DNA of 22,875 nt, taken from NCBI GenBank assembly GCA_014384545.1, contig JACNFQ010000061.1:1-22875 (forward strand), in the 5' to 3' direction. The position numbers and the translations under genes were made by a program. This document shows, one piece after another, positions 14,651 through 21,514 of this stretch (within the stretch, counting starts at the first letter, position 1; each line of letters starts with the position of its first letter). The notes under the pieces are model-generated. The model was not told the origin of the DNA, searched no databases, and worked only from the letters and a program-made list of their open reading frames with translations. The stretch is from a bacterium. Lineage in GTDB: Bacteria; UBP7; UBA6624.

Positions 14651-15406
14651 TTATACGATGATGAGGACACGACGGCAATGGGTGCAGATGGCGGTTTCGC
14701 CCCCATCTAGCGCTTCCAAGACAGAAACGGGAACAATCGCTTGGCAAGCCGTACAGAAATTCCCTTCTTGTAGGTTATCTTCATGGGGAAGATCCACTCT
14801 TTCTACGGCAGCGATAGCGACACCGCCAGCACGCGTAGCCATATCAAGGAATCGCTCGCCCTTGTTGTCCGAAAGTCCTAGAGTCAATTCCTTAACTTTG
14901 GCTCGGAGAGACTCAACCTTCTCTCCGGTTTTCTTACTTTTAGCCCGAAATCGCTCCTCTCGCTCTTCAATCTTCTCTCGAGTCTCGGAATGCTTCAGAT
15001 GGAGCTCACGAACCGACTTCTCTAGGTTCTCTACCTGAATCGTCTTGTCGCCTTGACTCTTCTCAACCTCCTCTTTCTTTGCTCTAATGGCAACCATCTC
15101 CTCTTCGAATTGCTGAAGACGACGAAAATCCGACGCACCAAACTCTTCACGCTTCCGTTCCTCTGACTCTATCTGTTGTTGGAGGGAATGAACATCTTGT
15201 GTTACCCCCTTGAGGTCTCTCTTCGCTCTAGCCAATGCCTCTTCTCTTTTCTGTAAAACTGCTTCTTCTCGGTGGATCGCTTTTCGTCCCTTGGCTAGAC
15301 CCAACTCCTGAGCAGTCTCTTCCAGCCTCTTCTGGAGACCCTCTACTTCCAGAGTCATCTCTTGCATCTCTAATAAGACGCTGATATCTTTTTTGTCTAA
15401 CTTCAT
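14651..15406 (-). CDS. Coiled-coil protein with C-terminal C4 zinc ribbon (CT398/FlgZ-like)
   Basis: A 251-residue protein. Residues about 5-185 are almost continuous charged heptads (Glu, Lys, Arg and Leu rich), predicting a long antiparallel coiled coil. The tail has a C4 zinc ribbon, with Cys218-x2-Cys221 and Cys241-x2-Cys244 (FCTACQ and ICTHCR). This layout matches the widespread family containing Chlamydia CT398 and Helicobacter HP0958. Members have been tied to RpoN/flagellar regulation, type III secretion or nucleic-acid binding, with no single agreed role. ATG 15406 has GGAGGG about eight bases upstream, and a TAGGAT box lies at 15423-15428 between it and tRNA-Val. It sits 14 bases before cysS, so co-transcription is likely. 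Confidence 0.85.
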   Translation of the reverse strand: MKLDKKDISVLLEMQEMTLEVEGLQKRLEETAQELGLAKGRKAIHREEAVLQKREEALARAKRDLKGVTQDVHSLQQQIESEERKREEFGASDFRRLQQFEEEMVAIRAKKEEVEKSQGDKTIQVENLEKSVRELHLKHSETREKIEEREERFRAKSKKTGEKVESLRAKVKELTLGLSDNKGERFLDMATRAGGVAIAAVERVDLPHEDNLQEGNFCTACQAIVPVSVLEALDGGETAICTHCRRVLIIV

Positions 15407-15422
15407 TTTCCGACCCTCCTAG

Positions 15423-15428
15423 ATCCTA
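15423..15428 (-). promoter_or_regulatory. Candidate -10 box TAGGAT for the zinc-ribbon/cysS unit
   Basis: TAGGAT on the minus strand lies 16 bases above the ATG at 15406 and just below the 3' end of tRNA-Val. A start about seven bases on would give a very short leader that still contains GGAGGG. The alternative is read-through from the tRNA promoter. Assigned by resemblance to the other boxes in this window. Confidence 0.3.
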
Positions 15429-15444
15429 TGACGCCCCTAAAGAA

Positions 15445-15518
15445 TGGGCAGAGAGGGGCTCGAACCCCCGACCTCCTGCTTGTAAGGCAGGCGCTCTATC
15501 CAACTGAGCTATCCACCC
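15445..15518 (-). tRNA. tRNA-Val(TAC)
   Basis: A 74-nt cloverleaf. Acceptor GGGTGGA pairs with TCTGCCC through two G-T wobbles, the D arm is GCTC/GAGC, the anticodon stem CCTGC/GCAGG encloses loop CTTACAA (anticodon TAC), and the T arm GGGGG/CCCTC with TTCGAGC includes one wobble. The discriminator is A. CCA is not encoded. Together with the GAC isoacceptor in the other cluster it covers all Val codons. Confidence 0.94.
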
Positions 15519-15543
15519 AACGCCTCATCACCGAAACCCGAAT

Positions 15544-15616
15544 TGGGTCTGCCTGGATTCGAACCAGGAACCAACGGATTATGAGTCCGCTGCTCTGACC
15601 GTTGAGCTACAGACCC
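15544..15616 (-). tRNA. tRNA with CAT anticodon (elongator Met or Ile2)
   Basis: A 73-nt cloverleaf: acceptor GGGTCTG/CAGACCC, D arm GCTC/GAGC, anticodon stem GCGGA/TCCGT with loop CTCATAA, and T arm CCTGG/CCAGG with TTCGAAT. The discriminator is A and CCA is not encoded. It is not the initiator: pair 1-72 is G-C and the anticodon stem lacks three G-C pairs. An elongator tRNA-Met and the TilS-modified tRNA-Ile2 share this anticodon, and I cannot separate them by eye; Met is slightly favoured. It is the first gene of the leftward unit, and its promoter probably lies in the inverted repeat at 15627-15655. Confidence 0.9.
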
Positions 15617-15626
15617 GCATTTGGGT

Positions 15627-15655
15627 ATTCTACACCTGCACCCCCGGTGTAGGAT
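15627..15655. promoter_or_regulatory. Inverted repeat carrying paired divergent -10 boxes (tRNA versus B12 leader)
   Basis: The plus strand has GGTGTAGGAT at 15646-15655. The minus strand has GGTGTAGAAT (15636 back to 15627). The two 10-bp arms differ at one base and flank a 9-base C-rich centre. Each arm ends in a -10-like hexamer: TAGGAT pointing to the riboswitch (start expected near 15662) and TAGAAT pointing to the tRNA (start expected near 15620). The boxes are 17 bp apart, so each occupies the place where the other promoter's -35 would be. As RNA the same sequence could form a 7-bp hairpin (CTACACC/GGTGTAG), but no T tract follows. It could also be a dyad operator. Confidence 0.5.
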
Positions 15656-15661
15656 AAAGTT

Positions 15662-15890
15662 GTAGGCGACAACGCTCCCATAGGGGGCTAAGTCTAATAG
15701 GGAAACCCGTGAAAACCGGGTGCGGCCCCCGCCACCGTGAGTTTGGCAAGGTGTGTCTGAAAGACTCAGCCACTGTCCAAGCGGGTCTTCTGGCTCCTTG
15801 GATGGGAAGGCGATACACCCATGGCCAAAAGCCGGGAGACCTGTCTGCAGATTTTCTTGGACTTTCGGTCCAGTTTCGGGAGGAAACGAT
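15662..15890 (+). ncRNA. Cobalamin (B12) riboswitch leader
   Basis: The leader shows the conserved parts of the cobalamin aptamer in order. There is an early hairpin GCTCCC/GGGGGC (15674-15688), then CTAATAGGGAA (15694-15704), and the CCCG-tGAAAAC-CGGG hairpin at about 15705-15720. The core GCCCCCGCCACCGTGA (15725-15740) follows, then GCCACTGTCC (about 15769-15778), GGGAAGGCGA (about 15804-15813) and the B12 box AAGCCGGGAGACCTG (15829-15843). Downstream, TGGAC/GTCCA (15858-15872) and GTTTC/GAAAC (15873-15887) form adjacent hairpins; the second holds GGGAG of the ribosome-binding site in its loop. No terminator with a T tract lies before the gene, so control is more likely translational. The AATAGGGAA element suits the adenosylcobalamin class. 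Boundaries are approximate. Confidence 0.93.
15878..15883 (+). promoter_or_regulatory. Shine-Dalgarno GGGAGG inside a hairpin loop
   Basis: GGGAGG lies eight bases before the ATG at 15892 and fixes that start. Five of its six bases form the loop of the 5-bp GTTTC/GAAAC hairpin (15873-15887). Its G run could pair with the C run at 15726-15730 in the riboswitch core, which would hide the ribosome-binding site when ligand is bound. The pairing is inference. Confidence 0.6.
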
Positions 15891-15891
15891 A

Positions 15892-17076
15892 ATGGTCAGT
15901 AAGAGATTGGGAATAAGTTCACAGGTGTGGCGAGATCTCGGTCTTGCGGTTATTCTTTTTGCGGGCTCGGCTTGTGGCTCTGGTTCAAGTCTCTCCCCCT
16001 TAGTTTCGCCCTCATCCACATTACTCATTCTGGCTAGTGATTTCACGACGGGAACGATTACCGATGTAAGGGGGGGGGAATGGACTGTTGATACGGGTTC
16101 TGGTTTGGCTGGTCCTGATGCGGCGGCGCGCTCTTTTGCCGAGCCAACCCAAACTGTGTGGATTCTGAACAGAGATTCCTTGGGTGCAGGGAACAACCTC
16201 GTTCGCGTGGGTGTCGATGGTGCTACTCCAGAGAAAGTTGCCCAATGGCAAACAGGATTCCAGAGTAACCCCCATGATCTTTGGGTGGAACAGGGTGTCG
16301 CTTTTATTACTCGGTACGACTTGCCCAGTCTCTTAGTATTGGACAGTGAAACGGGTGAAGGTTTGGGGACGATTGACTTAGGTGGGCTTCCTTCATTAGG
16401 TGCGTGTTCGGCTCCTGATGGGCTCCCTGAAATGGATGAGATTTTCAAATATGGAGATTCTCTCTTCGTCACGCTCCAATGTCTTGACCGATCCGACCCT
16501 CAATTGTGGACGGCGGCGACGACCGGGAAGATTGCCCAAATCGATATCCTGACCCACACGATGGTTAATCTCTACGATTTGCCCTCTTGCCGCAACCCCC
16601 ATGATGCGGGAGTTTCTGGAGACCATCTTCTCATTTCCTGTACAGGAGATTATGAAGGAGGAAACGATGGTGCACTCATTTCCTTTTCTTTCGTGGACAA
16701 GGCAGTTACTGTTCTTGCACCTGAATCCGATTTTCCGGGCGAAATCATGGGTCTTGGCGTGGGCGTTGATGACGAGGTTTTCTTGATTCTTTATGATTCT
16801 CAGACTACGTTCCAAACGACAGTCGCGCGATGGGACCCCATTGATGGTATTTCCTTAGTCCATGAACCCCAAGATGGATATTGGCACAACCGTATCGCTG
16901 TAAAGGAAGGGATGTTGTGGATGGCTGGTGGCTCCACTTGGACGAACACGGCAGGGGTCTATCGCCTAGATCTAGATACCCTCCTACCAGTAGACACCTC
17001 TCCTCTTTCAACGGGGTTGCCCCCTCAGGTAATGGTCTGGGTTGGAGATCCCTATTTTGGTGGAGGAGGTCATTAG
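15892..17076 (+). CDS. Predicted B12-regulated beta-propeller lipoprotein (BtuG-like candidate)
   Basis: A 394-residue protein. The N-terminus is a lipoprotein-type signal: basic residues, a hydrophobic stretch (LGLAVILFAG), then Cys28 in AGSAC, a slightly non-standard lipobox with Gly at -3, followed by a Gly/Ser linker. The mature part looks like a YncE/NHL-type beta-propeller with recurring short blades: LLILASDFTTGTI, VWILNRDS, NPHDLWVEQGVAFITRYD, SLLVLDSETGE, DSLFVTLQC, GKIAQIDI, NPHDAGVSGDHLLISC, GVYRLDLDT. NPHD occurs twice, at 126-129 and 235-238. The start is fixed by GGGAGG; the frame stays open back to 15709 only through the riboswitch. Bacteroides BtuG, also a propeller surface lipoprotein under riboswitch control, binds cobalamin. 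I infer an analogous corrinoid-capture role, but homology is unproven. A nine-G run lies at codons 60-63. Confidence 0.75.
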   Translation: MVSKRLGISSQVWRDLGLAVILFAGSACGSGSSLSPLVSPSSTLLILASDFTTGTITDVRGGEWTVDTGSGLAGPDAAARSFAEPTQTVWILNRDSLGAGNNLVRVGVDGATPEKVAQWQTGFQSNPHDLWVEQGVAFITRYDLPSLLVLDSETGEGLGTIDLGGLPSLGACSAPDGLPEMDEIFKYGDSLFVTLQCLDRSDPQLWTAATTGKIAQIDILTHTMVNLYDLPSCRNPHDAGVSGDHLLISCTGDYEGGNDGALISFSFVDKAVTVLAPESDFPGEIMGLGVGVDDEVFLILYDSQTTFQTTVARWDPIDGISLVHEPQDGYWHNRIAVKEGMLWMAGGSTWTNTAGVYRLDLDTLLPVDTSPLSTGLPPQVMVWVGDPYFGGGGH

Positions 17077-17082
17077 AGGCTT

Positions 17083-17640
17083 ATGAAGAAAAGTCTGAGT
17101 ATTCGGAACCTGACTCTAGTCGGTATCATTTTTCTGGCTGCTGGGATGCGCTTGATTCCCCACATACCTAACTTTACACCTATCGCTGCTATGGCACTCT
17201 TCGGAGGCGTTCAGTTCTCAAAGAAGAGACTTGCCTACTTGCTCCCGTTGGGTGCGATGGTACTAAGTGATCTCATATTGGGGATTTTCGTCACCAAAAC
17301 AGGGTGGTGGCACAATGGGATTCCTTTCGTTTATGGAGCGATTGCCTTCACCGTCTATCTAGGTTCACGATTGGGAAAAAATCCTTCAGCGTTGGCTATT
17401 GGAGGTGGTGCCCTATCAAGTTCAGTCTTCTTCTTTCTCTTGACCAACTTGGGCGTATGGCTGACGGGTTCCCTTTACCCAAAGACATTGGAGGGGCTTG
17501 GGTCTTGTTTCGTGGCAGCGCTCCCATTCTTTCGGAATAGTCTGATGGGAGATTCCCTTTACACCCTCGCTCTATTTGGCGGGTTTGCTTTGGCGGCTCA
17601 ACGGTGGCATCTTCTCCGAAGAGACTTGGTAATCCGCTAG
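17083..17640 (+). CDS. Small polytopic membrane protein, candidate corrinoid/cobalt S-component-like transporter
   Basis: A 185-residue protein with five to six membrane segments (about 10-24, 33-43, 51-70, 79-95, 104-128, 155-173). It has a family-like signature: MRLIPHIPNFTPIAAMALFGG near the start, then PLGAMVLSDLILG, TNLGVWLTGSLYP and ALPFFRNSLMGDSLYTLALFGG. I believe this is the uncharacterised family catalogued as DUF6580, whose size and topology resemble ECF-transporter S components; I cannot verify the accession. It starts six bases after the lipoprotein stop with AGAGG just ahead, so it should share the cobalamin-riboswitch transcript. The likely role is uptake of cobalamin, a precursor or cobalt. 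The solitary S component BtuM is a precedent, but its functional Cys is not evident here: the only Cys is residue 142. The stop shares CTAG with the convergent gene. Confidence 0.7.
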   Translation: MKKSLSIRNLTLVGIIFLAAGMRLIPHIPNFTPIAAMALFGGVQFSKKRLAYLLPLGAMVLSDLILGIFVTKTGWWHNGIPFVYGAIAFTVYLGSRLGKNPSALAIGGGALSSSVFFFLLTNLGVWLTGSLYPKTLEGLGSCFVAALPFFRNSLMGDSLYTLALFGGFALAAQRWHLLRRDLVIR

Positions 17641-18971
17641 GAATCCTTCCAGCGGGATATATCCCACAATTCCAAGCCCGTTGTGCGGGCCACCAAGAGA
17701 TGGCTTCCACGCATTCCAAACGCTGTAGCAGAACCAGTACCCAATCGGAACGCATCAGCCCCCACAATCTGAACCCCAAAAGCACCAGCAACGACACCCA
17801 GTCCAGACCCTTCTGCCACTTCAAGCGCTACGCTGGGTAAAGAGAAACCCTTCCAACCCTGTCCCTCATCCTCCCAAAGAGTACCATCAATCGTGGATAC
17901 CATTTTCTTGCTCCCAATCCGAATACCTGATTGAGGAAACTGATGGAGAACCTTCTTTTCAGGAAATGAAACCAGTTGCCCTCCATCATCCACAGCCAAC
18001 ACACCACTCTCTTGCCCAAAGAGATGGTTGAGTCCCCCCTCACATTCTCCCACCTCTTCCCAACCAGAGCCCTTTCGTCTAAGGAGTCTTCCATCCAACA
18101 TACCCAACCAGCAACTCCCATCACCCCAAGCGATACTGATGGGGATGCCCTCAATCTCAAAGACCTCCTTCTCTACACAAATCGTTGAATCCCACAGAAC
18201 GACTTTCTCATCTAGCCCCAGCGAAAGCAGCCCATCGTCTCCATGGCACATCGCAATGATACCCCCTTTGTGGGCTCGTGCCCGGGCGATTTCAGAGAGA
18301 TGTCCCTTGTCTTGAGATAAGAGGATAAGTTCACCTGATGACAATCCCAGCGCCCATCCGTGGTCTCCGGTAGCTAGAACGACTATGACATTCTCAACGG
18401 GGATTGATGAAAGGGGTCTTTCACCTGCTAAGACGCGCATTTCTACAATCCAAGGAGCGTTCATTCCCATCCCCAGCGCTTCCCGAGCTTTTTGGAGGAC
18501 AGTATCCCAATCCCCTCTCTTCTGGGCTTTCCGAGCCTCACTTTCAACGCGATTCTCCGCTTGGGCTCTTCTTTCCTGTGCCCGCTCTTCCAAAAACCTC
18601 TTTGCCCACTTATGCTCCGGTCTAATCGCAACGATTGATCGGGCACACTCTTCGGCCGTATCACCCAGAGCCTCCTTCCCCAAAGACTCTTTCTCCTTGA
18701 TGGTTCCTGCCTCTGCCTTTTCCAAGCCTTCCTTCGCCCAAGGAACTAATGGAGCCTTTGTAACGATCCTAGAAAAAAGAGCGATTGCTTCGTCCCAATC
18801 CTCACTCTTGAGGGTACGAAATGCCTCATCTTTTTTCCCTTCAGCCCAGTTGAGGGCATCAACGGATGCCTTTCCCCCCTCTATCAACCAACTTTGACAA
18901 TGAGGGCACAAGTTGGCACCTCTCAAAATCGGCTCTTGGCAATAAGGGCAAGGAGTCCGCTCTTTAGTCAT
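17637..18971 (-). CDS. Zinc-ribbon, TPR-like and beta-propeller protein
   Basis: A 444-residue protein with three parts. Residues 8-25 form a zinc ribbon (CPYCQEPILRGANLCPHC; Cys8, 11, 22, 25). Residues about 35-180 are helical TPR-like repeats (SEDWDEAIALFSRIVTKAP, DTAEECARSIVAIRPEH, KRGDWDTVLQKAREALGM). From about 195 to the end lies a WD40-like propeller with blades such as HGWALGLSSGELILLSQD, GLLSLGLDEKVVLWDS, SCWLGMLDGRLL and LLVARTTGLELWDIS. No signal peptide or membrane span is seen, so it is probably cytoplasmic. The start ATG 18971 overlaps the stop of the upstream gene by eight bases, and that gene also joins TPR-like helices to propellers. Function is unknown; a scaffold or sensor for protein complexes is the most one can infer. 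Confidence 0.7.
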   Translation of the reverse strand: MTKERTPCPYCQEPILRGANLCPHCQSWLIEGGKASVDALNWAEGKKDEAFRTLKSEDWDEAIALFSRIVTKAPLVPWAKEGLEKAEAGTIKEKESLGKEALGDTAEECARSIVAIRPEHKWAKRFLEERAQERRAQAENRVESEARKAQKRGDWDTVLQKAREALGMGMNAPWIVEMRVLAGERPLSSIPVENVIVVLATGDHGWALGLSSGELILLSQDKGHLSEIARARAHKGGIIAMCHGDDGLLSLGLDEKVVLWDSTICVEKEVFEIEGIPISIAWGDGSCWLGMLDGRLLRRKGSGWEEVGECEGGLNHLFGQESGVLAVDDGGQLVSFPEKKVLHQFPQSGIRIGSKKMVSTIDGTLWEDEGQGWKGFSLPSVALEVAEGSGLGVVAGAFGVQIVGADAFRLGTGSATAFGMRGSHLLVARTTGLELWDISRWKDS

Positions 18972-21450
18972 TATGGAGTGCCTCCACAGAGAATAGCGTC
19001 ATCTTTTCTCCTTGAGCCGCCACCAATCCCTTCCCCTCATGGGAGAAGGTAACGAAGACCCGACCCTCCCCCTGGTCATAGAGGAAAGAACCGACAAGAG
19101 AGCCATCACGGTTTCGGACTTCAATTTCCCCTCCAGTTTCGTAAGCGAAAAGTGAGCCATCTGCCGTCGTTGCAATATCGTAGGTTTTTTGATCAATTTC
19201 AGGTCTCAATTCCAAGAGACGGGTTCCTTCTTCTCGCTCTTCAGGATTTCCACTAAGCCATATTTGACCAGCACTATCCCCCACGACCAATAGGGGTGGC
19301 TCCCCCGACAAGATTGCCAAGGCAGTAATCTCTGCCCCAGAAGGAATATCCATCCACCCTCCCTCAGTAAAGTTCTCCAAGGAAAAAAGACTCGCTCGGC
19401 GTCCAACAGCGACAGCAATCCAATCTCCATGGACTGCAATTTGTGAAGGGGAAGCGCGTGAAGACATCGTTCTTGCACCCAAGCCATCCGTCCAAACGAC
19501 GATCCCTACTTTTGACATCACCCTCATCAAAGCACTTTTTCCATCATCACCTACCACAAAAAGGTCAAAGACCTGTCTTTCAGGGCTCACCAGCGAGCTA
19601 CCTCCACTCAACCATAGCCCCTCTCTGTCGGCAAGGAGAATTCCCCGAGGCGATTGACCAATTGCTTGGATGGGTAATGGCCTACCAGTCGGGCTTACTT
19701 CAAGAGGCACCCCGCCTGGCATCCAAGCTGTAAATCCCCCCTTCGTTCCCAAGAGGAACTCTTGGGCGGACGCGTCCCAAGCCAACGAGAAGATATCTTC
19801 AGAGAGAGTCGCCGAAGAATGGATACCCTCTTGATCTGCCACCTGCCACAGCGCCTCGCTTGCTAGTACGTTTCTTGGTTCAATCGCAAGGATGCGACCT
19901 GCGGCATCTCTCACAGAGTTTGTATCCCCGCCAGCCAAAGCGATATTCAAGTCTGATTGTGCCTCAAGGAGATCCCTCCTGATACCAGCGAGTTCCATCC
20001 AAGGGGTGGGCGTCTCAACCAAAGAGCTAGCCTCGTCCAGCAGAGCTGTAATCTCCTCAGCTCCTCCATCTGAAGAGAGGAGCGTCATTACCTTAGATTC
20101 CAACTGGCTCAACAACCCACTGGTAGCATTCTCTAACATCGGTAGCACCCATCCAAGAAGGGGTCTTGTGGGGAGCCGCAATAGGAGATCTCTTGCTTCT
20201 GAAAACCGATTCTCTTCTATCGCACTCTTTACACTTGATTGTGTCGCCGAAAAAGCACTCTGCGTGTACTTGGCAACGAGGTCGCTTACGCCCGGGTCAC
20301 TCTGCCATGCGGCCAAGTCATCAAGTGTGCTGGCAGCCTCAGTCCAATCCTCGTCCTGAATAGCACCCCTAGCTTTCTTGACAACATTTCTAGGGGGATG
20401 TTCACCACCACCCCCTTGTCCGATACTCCAAATGAGTGTCCCAAGAAGAAGAACGAGAGCCCCAATCACCTTGGGGTCCTTTAGGGAGACTCCTGCCCTA
20501 ACCTCTTCATCAACGACATCCTTCTCTTCATCACGCTCCTCACCCACAGAAACGGGTGCAATCACCCTCTTGGGTGTCGTTCTTTCAACAGAAGGATGTC
20601 TTCCCCATGTACGGACCCCTCCATCAGCAAAGACGCCCGAAAAGACCCTTCCATCAGGAGACCAAGACATAGAAGTAATGCCTTCTGTCTTTTCCATTTC
20701 ATTCTTCATGCTGATTCCCGTTCTCCAATTGAAGACAGAAAGGGGTTCATATTTTTGGCTAAGGGCTAAGAGAGGATGGCAAGGCGAGAAGGTGATTGTT
20801 GAAACTGTACCTTCAAGATTATGTGAGGAAATGGGTGTCCAATACCCCGAGCGGTGGATGACGACAGCTCCATCCTCTGAACCTGTTGCAAATGTCGTCC
20901 CGGATGGGTGAATGGCAAGTGATGTGATGGTGTCTCTATGGGAAGCGATTTCTGCTAGGAACGAACCGTCTTTATTCAAGATATGGAATGTCGGTCTTTC
21001 ACCTACTACCACACAAGAACCATCCGGGAATAAGCCGAGTCCATGGATGCTCCCTATTCCCACTTGGGTCTCCCAAAGAAGCTCCATCGAACTGTGATCC
21101 CAACAACGAATCCTCCCATCCTGCCCCCCACCAAGCACTCTTTGGGCATCACCGGCTACCCCATAAACGAATCCTTCTGGTCCTACCAACCGCCCGATAG
21201 CCGTTCCATCTTCTGGGTTTAGGATGTGAATAGGTCCTTTCCCCCCCACCACCAAAGCCCCTGAGGGGAGAAAAGAGAGAGAGAGAGCCATCCCCCCAAA
21301 CCCCTTTGCGACGCGTATGCGTCGCCCTGTTTCTAAATTGGAAAAGAGGACGCGATCGTCCAACCCGCCCGTAACCAAACTCTTGCCATCGGGGCTAAAC
21401 GCCAGGGATGCTCCCTCGTTAAGGTGTCCCGCTAAGTTGTATGGCTTCAT
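18964..21450 (-). CDS. Membrane-spanning double beta-propeller protein with TPR-like middle region
   Basis: An 828-residue protein when started at ATG 21450; the 37 codons upstream are not family-like and run into the divergent promoter region. Residues 1 to about 285 form a WD40 propeller (GASLAFSPDGKSLVTGG, GGGQDGRIRCWD, TSLAIHPSGTTFATGSEDGAVVIH, ITSMSWSPDGRVFSGVFADGGVRTW). An acidic linker (about 304-320) leads to one membrane span, VIGALVLLLGTLIWSIG (328-344), then a Gly run. Residues about 350-550 are TPR-like helices, and the last 275 form a second, more divergent propeller. The two propellers would therefore lie on opposite sides of the inner membrane. The partner gene downstream overlaps it by eight bases. 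No enzyme motif is visible. A minus-strand TATAAT at 21484-21489 is a plausible -10. Confidence 0.72.
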   Translation of the reverse strand: MKPYNLAGHLNEGASLAFSPDGKSLVTGGLDDRVLFSNLETGRRIRVAKGFGGMALSLSFLPSGALVVGGKGPIHILNPEDGTAIGRLVGPEGFVYGVAGDAQRVLGGGQDGRIRCWDHSSMELLWETQVGIGSIHGLGLFPDGSCVVVGERPTFHILNKDGSFLAEIASHRDTITSLAIHPSGTTFATGSEDGAVVIHRSGYWTPISSHNLEGTVSTITFSPCHPLLALSQKYEPLSVFNWRTGISMKNEMEKTEGITSMSWSPDGRVFSGVFADGGVRTWGRHPSVERTTPKRVIAPVSVGEERDEEKDVVDEEVRAGVSLKDPKVIGALVLLLGTLIWSIGQGGGGEHPPRNVVKKARGAIQDEDWTEAASTLDDLAAWQSDPGVSDLVAKYTQSAFSATQSSVKSAIEENRFSEARDLLLRLPTRPLLGWVLPMLENATSGLLSQLESKVMTLLSSDGGAEEITALLDEASSLVETPTPWMELAGIRRDLLEAQSDLNIALAGGDTNSVRDAAGRILAIEPRNVLASEALWQVADQEGIHSSATLSEDIFSLAWDASAQEFLLGTKGGFTAWMPGGVPLEVSPTGRPLPIQAIGQSPRGILLADREGLWLSGGSSLVSPERQVFDLFVVGDDGKSALMRVMSKVGIVVWTDGLGARTMSSRASPSQIAVHGDWIAVAVGRRASLFSLENFTEGGWMDIPSGAEITALAILSGEPPLLVVGDSAGQIWLSGNPEEREEGTRLLELRPEIDQKTYDIATTADGSLFAYETGGEIEVRNRDGSLVGSFLYDQGEGRVFVTFSHEGKGLVAAQGEKMTLFSVEALHND

Positions 21451-21483
21451 AATGTTGCCGATCTGGTGTTTCCAGACCCAGCG

Positions 21484-21489
21484 ATTATA
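21484..21489 (-). promoter_or_regulatory. Candidate -10 box TATAAT for the double-propeller operon
   Basis: On the minus strand a perfect TATAAT lies 33 bases above ATG 21450, which would give a leader of about 27 bases. No TTGACA-like hexamer is found 16-18 bp upstream and no strong Shine-Dalgarno precedes the gene. It sits in the 64-base divergent gap before the protease gene. Confidence 0.45.
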
Positions 21490-21502
21490 TGGTCGGATTC
21501 GA

Positions 21503-21508
21503 TAGGAT
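21503..21508 (+). promoter_or_regulatory. Candidate -10 box TAGGAT for the S8 protease gene
   Basis: TAGGAT is followed by six bases and the GTG start codon at 21515. With normal -10 to start-site spacing, transcription would begin at the GTG itself, giving a leaderless mRNA. No Shine-Dalgarno precedes the GTG. The same hexamer precedes the B12 riboswitch. Confidence 0.4.
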
Positions 21509-21514
21509 AGTCTT

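Noticed and set aside
14637-14747. Longer cysS start at 14747
   Set aside because: It would overlap the zinc-ribbon gene by nearly 100 bases and adds His/Pro/Ser-rich sequence unlike CysRS; TTG 14636 has AGGA at good spacing.
15544-15616. Initiator tRNA-fMet
   Set aside because: Pair 1-72 is G-C and the anticodon stem lacks the three G-C pairs of the initiator, so it is an elongator Met or Ile2 type.
15709-15891. Upstream extension of the lipoprotein reading frame to 15709
   Set aside because: This stretch is the cobalamin riboswitch; a strong GGAGG-type site and a lipoprotein signal fix the start at 15892.
15630-16472. 280-codon open frame on the minus strand across the riboswitch and lipoprotein gene
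   Set aside because: It runs antisense to a structured RNA and a clear coding gene, and its translation has no recognisable domain.
18964-18971. The two propeller/TPR genes as one frameshifted gene
   Set aside because: The downstream protein begins with its own complete zinc ribbon and ATG, and the 8-base overlap fits the compact style of the window.
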